A DNA stretch of 7,301 bases. It comes from Candidatus Fermentibacterota bacterium (GTDB lineage: Bacteria > Fermentibacterota > Fermentibacteria > Fermentibacterales > JCC-6). The position numbers and the translations under genes were made by a program. The notes beneath the pieces are model-generated. The model had not been told where the DNA came from and did not search any database. It saw nothing but the letters and a program-made list of their open reading frames with translations. The DNA lies in assembly GCA_030607835.1 (NCBI GenBank), contig JAUWJE010000091.1, forward strand, positions 1-7,301, written 5' to 3'. Shown here one piece after another: positions 1 to 6,246 of the stretch (within the stretch, counting starts at the first letter, position 1; each line of letters opens with the position of its first letter).

Positions 1-549
1 ACCGGAAGCGGAGTCCCACATACAGGAATTGACTGGACTTTTTCCGCATTTAGTGCAGCGGTCAATTTCCATTGCGAAACCGGAGAGTCTCAGTGCTTTC
101 TCGATTCCGGAACATAATACAGGCCAGAATGGAGTGCCTGTCGCGAAATTCTCCAGAATGTTTCCAATAAGATGAAACATGGGGTGAGAGGGTTCGCTTC
201 CTGTGATTGAAATAAGCAGCCATTCAACAAACAGGCAGGAGTGCACAAAAGCTTCGGGATTCCCGCGGATGGGTTCAAAATGGTTTATAACAGATGTATC
301 AGTCACGGTGTCAAGCTCTCTGCCTGACTTGCGGGAAAGGGAAAATTCCACTAATGAGAATAGTTCCATACTTCCAAAAAAAGCGCTTTTTGCTCTGAGA
401 GCGCCTTTAGCGATTGCAGATATTCTGCCAAAATCAAGTGAGTAGAGAGTTAGAATGAGGGAAGATTCGCTCCACCGTACTCTACGGAGAACAAATGCAC
501 GGGTTACTATGCGAATTATCTCACACTCCGCCAGGAGGGGAAGAAGCAT
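1..549 (-). CDS. recO: DNA repair protein RecO (C-terminus cut by window edge)
   Basis: RecO loads RecA onto SSB-coated single-stranded DNA together with RecR in the RecF pathway of recombinational repair. The reading frame stays open from 549 to the left edge (183 codons; family about 240). Seen: an N-terminal OB-fold stretch reading VTRAFVLRRVRWSESSLIL, then a DFGRISAIAKGALRAKSAFFG segment typical of RecO, a helical middle, and the start of the zinc-binding loop with Cys165-x2-Cys168 and Cys176. The remaining zinc ligands would lie beyond the edge. The start is uncertain. The ATG at 549 lies inside the upstream gene, gives a 29-base overlap and has no clear Shine-Dalgarno. An ATT at 516 sits 9 bases after GGAG (529-526), only 4 bases past the upstream stop, and gives an N-terminus (RIVTRAFVLRR) matching usual RecO length. 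Last visible gene of the phoH cluster. Identity is firm, start is not. Confidence 0.9.
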   Translation of the reverse strand, partial: MLLPLLAECEIIRIVTRAFVLRRVRWSESSLILTLYSLDFGRISAIAKGALRAKSAFFGSMELFSLVEFSLSRKSGRELDTVTDTSVINHFEPIRGNPEAFVHSCLFVEWLLISITGSEPSHPMFHLIGNILENFATGTPFWPVLCSGIEKALRLSGFAMEIDRCTKCGKSPVNSCMWDSASG

Positions 550-1744
550 CTGCAGGTTCGATTCTGACAAGCAGAATTCGCTGAGCTCTCACTTTCTCAA
601 CGGTAAACTTGAAAGAGGAGTGCATCACAGTTTCCCCCTGATGGGGAATTTTTCCCATAACCTGATAAACCATACCGCCAAGACTTTCGTAGGCATCATC
701 CTCAAACGAAGTGTCAAGCAGCTCATTCAGATCATCGATGGGAAGTCTGGCATCAAGCAGATATGAATCGTTTCCAAGGGGCTTGATAAGGAGGGCTTCT
801 TTGTCATATTCGTCCAGTATTTCTCCAAAGACCTCTTCCATTATGTCTTCTATAGTCACCAGACCCGCGGTGCCGCCATACTCGTCAACGACAATTGCCA
901 TATGTATTCTGTTTGTCTGAAATTCCTGTAGTAATTCATCAATGCGCTTATACTCCGGTACAAAGTAGGGTTCCCTCAGAAGGGTCTTCAAGTCGAAATT
1001 CTGTTTTCCTTCTAACAGAAGAGCAAGCAGGTCCTTTACATAGAGAACTCCTGCAATATCATCTATCTTTTCGTGGTAAACCGGAATTCTGGAATGCCCG
1101 ACTTTTCTGACTTCATCAATAACAGCATCTAGATCAGCCTGTATCTCAACGCATATCATGTCAATTCGAGGAATCATAACTTCTCTGATAATTTTATCCG
1201 AGAAATCGATAATGCTGTCCATCAGCTCCTGTTCCTTTTCATATTCACCCGGCTCACCTTTCTCCCTGCGTCTCTCAAGCCAGATCACATCCGGAGGTGT
1301 AATGAGCCAATCCTCATAATCAGGATTTTCATGACCTGGTTTCCCCAGAATAAGAAGAGCAGGCAGGCGAAACAGAGATGCTAAAAGAAGGTATGGTAAT
1401 CTGAAAATGAGCAGAAATCTGTCCGGATTCGCTCTTGCAATAAGAGATGGAAGTATCTCTCCCAGCAGGAAACCCGCAACTGCGATTGACAATGCGGATA
1501 ACCAGATAGGTACTGGGAATACTGAAGCTGTTTGAATTGACATTAGAACGGCTCCCGCGCCTGTAGAAATAATGCCTGTGAATCTGATAAGCCAGAGAGT
1601 ACCAAGGTGGGTAACGGCCGCTTGTCTTCTCTCCGAGGGATCTCTACCCTTTTTAAGGATGAGCTCAGGAAGACAGGTCCTTATTCCGGAGGAAATGAAC
1701 AGAACGATGAAACCAGCTGATAGAATAACTATCGATTCAGTCAA
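521..1744 (-). CDS. CNNM/CorC-family membrane protein with CBS pair (TlyC/HlyC-like)
   Basis: Family members are membrane proteins linked to Mg2+/Co2+ efflux; the soluble E. coli relative CorC (YbeX) is also encoded beside ybeY. Domains in order: DUF21 membrane region (about 1-135, hydrophobic segments near 4-22, 47-70, 78-103, 110-134, with a GEILP motif at 95-99), a linker, a CBS pair (about 187-305, including EVMIPRID and VDEYGGTAGLVTIEDIMEEVFGEI-type residues), and a C-terminal CorC_HlyC domain (about 318-396). The start is TTG, whose TTGA overlaps the ybeY stop; a purine-rich GAGAGGAAGAG (about 1769-1755) precedes it, so translation is probably coupled. Odd: the DUF21 segment that normally carries a Ser-x-x-Glu ion-site motif reads SSGIRT, with no acidic residue. 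The domain may therefore be a divergent or non-transporting version. Family assignment is firm; substrate is not known. Confidence 0.9.
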   Translation of the reverse strand: MTESIVILSAGFIVLFISSGIRTCLPELILKKGRDPSERRQAAVTHLGTLWLIRFTGIISTGAGAVLMSIQTASVFPVPIWLSALSIAVAGFLLGEILPSLIARANPDRFLLIFRLPYLLLASLFRLPALLILGKPGHENPDYEDWLITPPDVIWLERRREKGEPGEYEKEQELMDSIIDFSDKIIREVMIPRIDMICVEIQADLDAVIDEVRKVGHSRIPVYHEKIDDIAGVLYVKDLLALLLEGKQNFDLKTLLREPYFVPEYKRIDELLQEFQTNRIHMAIVVDEYGGTAGLVTIEDIMEEVFGEILDEYDKEALLIKPLGNDSYLLDARLPIDDLNELLDTSFEDDAYESLGGMVYQVMGKIPHQGETVMHSSFKFTVEKVRAQRILLVRIEPADASSPPGGV

Positions 1745-2127
1745 TTCAGACTCTTCCTCTCCATGGCACTGGAAACCAGACGAGCAACACTTTCATTCAT
1801 GATCTTAGCCTTGTCCGGTTCCTGATGAGAGTAACCCATAAGATGAAGATATCCATGAAAAATTCGTTCAAGCAAAGCTTCATAAGGTGGGAACAGTCTA
1901 CCGTCCACATATACGATACCATCCGGTCGTTCTTCATCGGAGGCTGCCAGATCAAAGGACAGCACATCAGTAGATCTGTCAATGTGTCTGTGTTTCCTGT
2001 TCAGCACTCTTATGTATCCTGGATCCGCGATGACAATCTCCACATTCCCCTCCAGGAGTCCATCAATCATTCTTTCGATCCTGTCCTGCTTGAATGCAGG
2101 ATTGTCAAGAATAGTGTTAATTTCCAT
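1741..2127 (-). CDS. ybeY: YbeY endoribonuclease / rRNA maturation factor
   Basis: YbeY is a zinc-dependent single-strand RNase involved in 16S rRNA 3' end maturation and 70S ribosome quality control in the cytoplasm. The protein has 128 residues, shorter than E. coli YbeY (155), mostly through trimmed ends. The metal motif HGYLHLMGYSH keeps all three histidines (His91, His95, His101). The conserved region NRKHRHIDRSTDVLSF (43-58) holds Arg47, matching the arginine needed for activity in other YbeY proteins. Odd: the residue before the third histidine is Ser100, where the family nearly always has Asp (GYDH). The ATG at 2127 overlaps the end of pgpH by 11 bases and has a good AGGAG nine bases upstream, placed in a small inverted repeat. 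It is followed directly by the CBS membrane protein gene, the same neighbour pairing as ybeY-ybeX in E. coli. Confidence 0.95.
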   Translation of the reverse strand: MEINTILDNPAFKQDRIERMIDGLLEGNVEIVIADPGYIRVLNRKHRHIDRSTDVLSFDLAASDEERPDGIVYVDGRLFPPYEALLERIFHGYLHLMGYSHQEPDKAKIMNESVARLVSSAMERKSLN

Positions 2128-4138
2128 TACTCAGATCTCCTGAGGGGTAGTCTTTAACCCTCTTATAGAATTTGTTCTCTAGGACGGAGACGAACTCACT
2201 CGCAATTGTCTTCAGATTTCTTCTTGTAAGGTGGCAATCATCCAGTTGTCCCTCAAGATCTTTCTCGTCGATTATACTGGCGATGATATCCGCCAGGTTC
2301 TCCGGGTCAGCAAGATTCTTGGTTGCGGATGCTACCTGATCAGCAAGCAGGACAAGTGCGGCTTCAATGGTCGCTGGTCGGGGTCCGGGATAGCGGAATT
2401 CACTCTCCAGAACAGATTCTGGATCGATGGCTTCCGTAATTGCCTTGTTGTAGAAATACTTCGCCAGGCTTGAGCCATGATGTTGCTGGATGATATTAAT
2501 TACAGCCCTGGGCAGTTTGGCTTTTTCCGCCAGCGTAACTCCTATACTGACGTGAGCGATTATCTTTTTGGCGCTCTCCCATGGATTCATACTGTCGTGA
2601 GGATTGAGTATGTTGCTTTGATTCTCAATGAAAAACTCCGGAGTACTTATTTTGCCGACATCATGGAAATAACCTCCAGCAGATGCAAGAGATTCCCATG
2701 CCCCAATTGCTGCTGCAGCCCGGGCAGCAAGCTCAGAGACTATTTGAGAATGGCTCCATGTACCAGGAGCCAGATCCCTCATTTCCTTAAGAAGGGGATG
2801 ATCGGTTCTATTGGCTTCATCTATTGCCAGTACAGTATATACTCCAAATACCTTTTCAAACAGGAATAGAAGCGCACTGGCAGCTCCAATTCCAATTACC
2901 GGAGCAAGCAGTAAACCGAGAATGGATTCAACAAGGGAATGCGTTTCGGGTGATGCATTCAACATGTATAGAAGAAGATATATTCCGATCCCACCTATTG
3001 TTGAAAAACCGATTGCCGTGGGAATGCTGCTTCTCCTGCGGACATCCCATGCTGTCATTGCTGCAAGAAGGCCTGATACAGAGGAAATCAGAACAATCGA
3101 AAATGGATGAGGATGCACTACTCCAAGAATCAGCGAGAACATGAAAGTGAAGAAGACGGCATGACGTCTGTGAAAAAAAATGCTCGTCATGGCTGCTCCG
3201 AATGTGATGAGTGTTGCGTACGGATATCCAGTAGTTTCCTTCATCAACAGCCAGAGAATGCCTGTCGCCGCAAGAGATATTATCCAGATTACTCCCAGAA
3301 GAAGGAAGCGGTTAGCCGCTTTCCATGTCTCCGGCATGATGTCATGAACATAGAATATTGAAATTGCCAGAATAATCGAAACAAGCAGCATCAATCCAGC
3401 CAGATGTGTGAATCCGTGATATACGACAGATACACTTTCAAGTTGACTGATATATTCAATAGTTCTTGTTGTCACGGGTGTCTCTGCTTCAAGCAGGATG
3501 CTGCCGGCTGTGATGGTTGTGTCAATATTGCTCAGACCCGCAACAGCAGCGTCAGCACTGGCATTTCTGGACGAATCCTCAGGAACAAGATTTGGCTCAA
3601 GAAGAGCGGATATTTCGTGCAGTTCTTCATTTGCAAGATTCCATCGACTTAGGTTAAGAATCAGAATATCCCTGATATCCTTCATTTCGTACAGATCGAA
3701 GAGCTGACAGTCAGTTATCTCGGATTTGCTAAGAAGAACCGCCAGTTCTCCATCGTAGTTCTCCCTGACTTCCAGCAGGTCAAATACTCCGACTTCGTAC
3801 ATTGATAGTAGTTCGTAGAGCATTCCATTGGTGAATGAGGAATCACGCGTTGACTGCAGTAAAACAGAAGAGAGTTCTTCTCTTAGAGTACTCCATACAC
3901 TGTAATCGAATTCAAGATGGATAGGAACTGAAGATCTTGTTGCCGACTGGATTTCCAGCAAATCCTCTTCGTGATAGGGCAGATCAAAATCCACGGTGGC
4001 TACAAGATCATGTTCAAAAGTCTGACCAACTTTGAGATCAAGGTCCAGGAATGCATGTTCCGGCACAAGAAGCAGATAGAAAGTAAAAAGGAATACTGCC
4101 GCAACAAGGCTCCCTGAAAGTATGTTTCTAACCCTCAT
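2117..4138 (-). CDS. pgpH: PgpH-type membrane HD phosphodiesterase for c-di-AMP (7TM-HD, YqfF family)
   Basis: PgpH proteins hydrolyse cyclic di-AMP to pApA and so control osmolyte and potassium balance and envelope stress responses. The 673-residue protein shows an N-terminal membrane helix (about 7-24), an extracytoplasmic 7TMR-HDED-type domain (about 30-240), about seven membrane helices (245-430), and a cytoplasmic HD domain (about 440-660). Metal ligands expected for the family are visible: His463 in APGTWSHS, His492-Asp493 in FHDVGK, His529 in AHVSIG, His553-His554 in QQHHG, and Asp600. The family signatures FFIENQ and NPHD (501-515) are also present. I chose the ATG at 4138, which puts the membrane helix at the N-terminus and overlaps the phoH stop by 11 bases; an in-frame TTG at 4183 would add 15 polar residues deep in phoH. 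The Shine-Dalgarno is weak (GGGA close to the ATG), suggesting coupling to phoH. All active-site residues are intact. No cyclase for c-di-AMP is in the window. Confidence 0.95.
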   Translation of the reverse strand: MRVRNILSGSLVAAVFLFTFYLLLVPEHAFLDLDLKVGQTFEHDLVATVDFDLPYHEEDLLEIQSATRSSVPIHLEFDYSVWSTLREELSSVLLQSTRDSSFTNGMLYELLSMYEVGVFDLLEVRENYDGELAVLLSKSEITDCQLFDLYEMKDIRDILILNLSRWNLANEELHEISALLEPNLVPEDSSRNASADAAVAGLSNIDTTITAGSILLEAETPVTTRTIEYISQLESVSVVYHGFTHLAGLMLLVSIILAISIFYVHDIMPETWKAANRFLLLGVIWIISLAATGILWLLMKETTGYPYATLITFGAAMTSIFFHRRHAVFFTFMFSLILGVVHPHPFSIVLISSVSGLLAAMTAWDVRRRSSIPTAIGFSTIGGIGIYLLLYMLNASPETHSLVESILGLLLAPVIGIGAASALLFLFEKVFGVYTVLAIDEANRTDHPLLKEMRDLAPGTWSHSQIVSELAARAAAAIGAWESLASAGGYFHDVGKISTPEFFIENQSNILNPHDSMNPWESAKKIIAHVSIGVTLAEKAKLPRAVINIIQQHHGSSLAKYFYNKAITEAIDPESVLESEFRYPGPRPATIEAALVLLADQVASATKNLADPENLADIIASIIDEKDLEGQLDDCHLTRRNLKTIASEFVSVLENKFYKRVKDYPSGDLSNGN
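2128..2146 (-). promoter_or_regulatory. ybeY ribosome binding site within a small inverted repeat
   Basis: On the minus strand the bases before the ybeY ATG read CTCAG-GAGAT-CTGAG-TA. AGGAG ends nine bases before the start codon and is a good Shine-Dalgarno. CTCAG and CTGAG are complementary, so a 5-bp stem with a 5-base loop could partly hide the Shine-Dalgarno. It lies inside the last codons of pgpH, so ribosomes translating pgpH would open it. The Shine-Dalgarno is clear; the hairpin effect is speculative because the stem is short. Confidence 0.5.
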
Positions 4139-5078
4139 TATTTCCCGACTCTCGCTCGAAAGCAGATATGATCTTCTGAACAAGCGGATGTCTTACTACA
4201 TCTTTGCAAGTGAGGAATGTGAATTCGATGCCTTCTATTCCGGAGAGAATCTCCCTGATCAGGACAAGTCCGGATGAAGATGTTGGTTTGATGTCGATCT
4301 GCGTAATATCTCCTGTGATCACAGCTCTTGAGCTGTACCCCAGCCTGGTTAGAAACATCTTGAGCTGAGTTATAGTTGTATTTTGAGCCTCATCGAGTAT
4401 TACGAAAGCGTTATTAAGAGTTCTTCCTCTCATGTATGCCAATGGAGCAACCTCGATAACTCTGTTGTCTATTGAACGCTGCACTTTTGCTGGGGAGAGG
4501 GTGTCATAGAGGGCGTCATATACAGGTTTCAGATAGGGATCAATTTTCTGCTGCAGATCTCCTGGTAGAAAACCAAGCTTTTCACCGGCTTCAACAGCAG
4601 GCCTGGAAATCACAATTCTATCGACTAATCCATCAGTAAGGGCAGCAACAGCGCAGGCCACAGCAAGAAAAGTCTTTCCGGTACCGGCAGGACCAATGCA
4701 AAACACAACTTCCGAATTCCTCATAGCCTTGAGATATTTCTCTTGACCGGCAGTTTTAGCGATTATATGACCCGCGCGTCCGGGCACAGATATCTCAAGA
4801 GAATGATCATGTTTATCCGGAAAACTGAGAGCAGCATCAACGCTGTGATCGCTGAGATAATTTGATACTTCAAGCTCATGAATAAGCCTGTAAATAACGG
4901 CTCTTGCTTTCTCTACAGAATGCCTGGGTCCCTTTATGGAGAGATTTCCATCTCGGTAAACAGCTTCAATGCCAAGCGTTTTGCATATACGTCTCAGGTT
5001 GACATCGCCTGAACCAAGAATGTTTCCCGCTATAGCAGCGGATAAAGGAACCATCAGAGAAATTGATTTATCAGGCAT
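4128..5078 (-). CDS. phoH: PhoH-family ATPase (PhoH/YbeZ)
   Basis: PhoH/YbeZ is a cytoplasmic P-loop ATPase linked to RNA metabolism; in E. coli YbeZ is functionally and physically linked to YbeY, encoded two genes downstream here. The 316-residue protein has an N-terminal KH-like region (about 1-70, with GSGDVNLRRICKTLGIE), then the PhoH ATPase core: Walker A GPAGTGKT (129-136), the family motif SRPAVEAGEKLGFLPGD (158-174), a MRGRT segment (216-220), Walker B VILDEAQN (226-233) and a sensor-like TGDITQ (255-260). All are intact. I chose the ATG at 5078, with GGAA nine bases upstream. A TTG at 5117 extends the frame but lies in the loop of the upstream terminator hairpin and would add a hydrophobic tail absent from the family. 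The gene heads an overlapping cluster with pgpH, ybeY, the CBS protein and recO. It has no room for its own promoter after the terminator. Confidence 0.95.
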   Translation of the reverse strand: MPDKSISLMVPLSAAIAGNILGSGDVNLRRICKTLGIEAVYRDGNLSIKGPRHSVEKARAVIYRLIHELEVSNYLSDHSVDAALSFPDKHDHSLEISVPGRAGHIIAKTAGQEKYLKAMRNSEVVFCIGPAGTGKTFLAVACAVAALTDGLVDRIVISRPAVEAGEKLGFLPGDLQQKIDPYLKPVYDALYDTLSPAKVQRSIDNRVIEVAPLAYMRGRTLNNAFVILDEAQNTTITQLKMFLTRLGYSSRAVITGDITQIDIKPTSSSGLVLIREILSGIEGIEFTFLTCKDVVRHPLVQKIISAFERESGNNEG

Positions 5079-5094
5079 TTGCAGAATTTCCAAT

Positions 5095-5134
5095 AGAAAA
5101 AGGAAGACCCTCCACAAAGAGTGGAGAGCCTTCC
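5095..5134 (-). terminator. Strong intrinsic terminator after the LysM gene
   Basis: On the minus strand a 14-base arm (5134-5121) pairs with 5115-5102 across a 5-base loop (5120-5116). By eye every position pairs, with two G-T wobbles, and the stem is followed at once by TTTTTCT (5101-5095). The stem begins 16 bases after the LysM stop codon. This is a classic Rho-independent terminator for the lipoprotein/LysM unit. On the plus strand no T tract follows, so it is one-directional. It sits only 17 bases before the phoH ATG, so it could also act as a leader attenuator for that cluster. Confidence 0.9.
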
Positions 5135-5150
5135 ATATTCGGCGAGGATT

Positions 5151-5825
5151 CTAGCGTGATCCTCCAAAAACCGCAGAGCGATTGATATTAAGAACCTGTC
5201 CAGGATAGATCAGGTTAGGATCGCTGATTATATCGCGGTTGGCTTCGTACAGTTGTGGCCACATACCTCTGTCACCGTAGCCTACATCGTACCCTGCAAT
5301 CTTACCGAGGAAGTCACCCGCAATAACGGTGTAAGAGTTAAGTAATGGCACAGGTACCCAGAGAGTATGACCCGCATAAATGAGGTTTGGATCACTTATG
5401 GTGTCACGGTTGCGTTCGTAGATAGCGGGCCACTGTGCACCATCACCATAGTGGTAGTGATATGAAGCAATCTTCCAGAGAGATTCTCCATCAACAATAA
5501 GATGCAGGACACCTGCGCTGCGCAGGCGATTGATCTCTGCTCTGAGAGCGTTGATCTCAGCGATAAGTTCAGCAATGCGGGCTCGAATCGCCTCGTACTC
5601 TGCTCTTAGAGGGAGGACCAGAGGTTCAAGCTCGGCAATGCGCTCATCGGCAACAGCCTTTCTCCATTCCCAGTAAGCGATCTGGAGATGAATGTTGTCG
5701 TCACCCATTGCTTCGATTTCGGTCTGTGAATACTGTGAAAGTTCCTCGGCTGTCCAGGTTTTAGCTAAACCTGTGGATGCAAGGCCAAGGCAAATCATAA
5801 GAGCTAATACTAGTGTACGCTTCAT
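5151..5825 (-). CDS. Secreted coiled-coil protein with two LysM domains
   Basis: Probably a periplasmic or cell-wall-associated peptidoglycan-binding protein; LysM domains bind N-acetylglucosamine-containing glycans. The 224-residue product has a signal peptide (about 1-21, ending STGLA before KTW), a charged helical region, and a predicted coiled coil (about 57-103) rich in Ala, Glu, Arg, Ile and Leu in a heptad-like pattern. Two LysM units follow (about 107-158 and 164-214), offset by 57 residues and sharing W/MWPxxYExNRDxISDPNLIYxG. This is the longer LysM subtype also seen in YgaU/XkdP-like proteins. No catalytic domain is visible. The ATG at 5825 has AAGGGG about seven bases upstream, 18 bases after the lipoprotein stop, so the two genes are surely cotranscribed. 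The C-terminus FGGSR resembles that of the lipoprotein. No specific gene name can be given. Confidence 0.9.
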   Translation of the reverse strand: MKRTLVLALMICLGLASTGLAKTWTAEELSQYSQTEIEAMGDDNIHLQIAYWEWRKAVADERIAELEPLVLPLRAEYEAIRARIAELIAEINALRAEINRLRSAGVLHLIVDGESLWKIASYHYHYGDGAQWPAIYERNRDTISDPNLIYAGHTLWVPVPLLNSYTVIAGDFLGKIAGYDVGYGDRGMWPQLYEANRDIISDPNLIYPGQVLNINRSAVFGGSR

Positions 5826-5843
5826 TGTTTTCCCCTTCCCTTG

Positions 5844-6116
5844 CTAACGGCTTCCGCCGCCGAGTGAATAGTATTCCTGCTGAAGTTCAGCAAGTTCGGC
5901 TTCAAGAGCAACAATCTCTTCCTGCCCCTCTTCAATTTTCTCTGGCAGTGTAGCAAGTTCCTCTTCAAGGCCATCAGCCTTGGCTTCCGCGGCAAGTGCG
6001 GCAGCACGCGCGTCATTTCTTGCCTGAAGTTCTTCGGCGCTCGGTCCACATGCTGATAACAGCAGAGACACGATCAGGAGTCCAAGACAGAACCATTTTG
6101 TTCTCGTCTTGAGCAT
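5844..6116 (-). CDS. Small coiled-coil lipoprotein
   Basis: A 90-residue predicted lipoprotein. It has a type II signal peptide: positive N-terminus (LKTRTK), hydrophobic core, and lipobox LSAC with Cys23 as the lipidated residue, followed by Gly-Pro-Ser. There is no Asp at +2, so outer-membrane sorting is plausible if the organism has a Lol-like pathway. The mature part (about 27-82) is almost wholly Ala/Glu/Leu/Gln/Lys-rich and should form one long coiled coil, in the general style of Lpp or spacer lipoproteins, ending in a YYSLGGGSR tail. The start at 6116 is supported by an excellent AGGAGGTG six bases upstream; an in-frame ATG at 6185 would bury the signal peptide. It precedes the LysM gene by 18 bases, suggesting that the two products act together at the envelope. 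I do not recognise a named family. Confidence 0.88.
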   Translation of the reverse strand: MLKTRTKWFCLGLLIVSLLLSACGPSAEELQARNDARAAALAAEAKADGLEEELATLPEKIEEGQEEIVALEAELAELQQEYYSLGGGSR

Positions 6117-6132
6117 ACCTGGCACCTCCTCT
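6117..6132 (-). promoter_or_regulatory. Strong Shine-Dalgarno of the lipoprotein gene
   Basis: The minus strand reads GAGAGGAGGTGCCAGGT directly before the ATG at 6116. AGGAGGTG is a near-perfect match to the 16S rRNA 3' end with a six-base spacer. It decides the start codon against the in-frame ATG at 6185 and predicts high translation, as expected for an abundant structural lipoprotein. Confidence 0.85.
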
Positions 6133-6159
6133 CGATTAGATTGGTTTGACTTACTGGCG

Positions 6160-6167
6160 CAAATATA
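6160..6167 (-). promoter_or_regulatory. Candidate Bacteroidota-type -7 element
   Basis: The minus strand reads TATATTTG, an exact fit to the TAnnTTTG -7 consensus used by the main sigma factor in Bacteroidota and some relatives. A start near 6154 would give a leader of about 38 bases before the lipoprotein gene. I see no good TTG at the matching -33 position, so this is an alternative and not a firm call. It is useful mainly if the host belongs to the FCB group. Confidence 0.3.
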
Positions 6168-6216
6168 CAAAGAATACTTTTCCATGATACTCGCACGATT
6201 ACCTACTAACTATGGA

Positions 6217-6246
6217 ATCTTAACGAATATGGTCTGGATATGTCAA
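6217..6246 (-). promoter_or_regulatory. Candidate sigma70-type promoter for the lipoprotein/LysM unit
   Basis: The minus strand carries TTGACA (6246-6241), a perfect -35 box, then an 18-base spacer and TAAGAT (6222-6217), a 4-of-6 match to TATAAT. Transcription would begin near 6210, leaving a leader of about 95 bases before the lipoprotein start. The -35 box overlaps the vanZ-like stop codon (TGA inside TTGACA). Assigned by eye only; the competing element at 6167-6160 is closer to the gene. Confidence 0.4.

Noticed and set aside
203..3707. Several plus-strand open frames of 60-130 codons
   Set aside because: All lie antisense to well-supported conserved genes, and their translations show no domain or membrane pattern.
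4139..4183. TTG start at 4183 that lengthens pgpH by 15 residues
   Set aside because: It lies deep inside phoH and would put polar residues ahead of the first membrane helix; the ATG at 4138 gives the usual short overlap.
5079..5117. TTG start at 5117 that lengthens phoH by 13 residues
   Set aside because: It lies inside the loop of the intrinsic terminator and adds a hydrophobic stretch not expected in PhoH; the ATG at 5078 has a usable Shine-Dalgarno.
5822..6049. 75-residue minus-strand frame overlapping the lipoprotein gene
   Set aside because: Arg/Lys/Leu-rich shadow frame with no recognisable domain; the lipoprotein frame has a lipobox and Shine-Dalgarno.
6117..6185. ATG start at 6185 for the lipoprotein
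   Set aside because: It would place 23 polar residues before the signal peptide, and the strong AGGAGGTG points to the ATG at 6116.
6180..6217. Inverted repeat TTCCAT/ATGGAA upstream of the lipoprotein gene
   Set aside because: Only six base pairs with a 26-base gap and no T tract; could be an operator half-site pair but is equally likely by chance.
6117..6242. Possible terminator or small RNA between the VanZ-like and lipoprotein genes
   Set aside because: No stable hairpin followed by T residues is visible, and nothing resembles a known RNA family.
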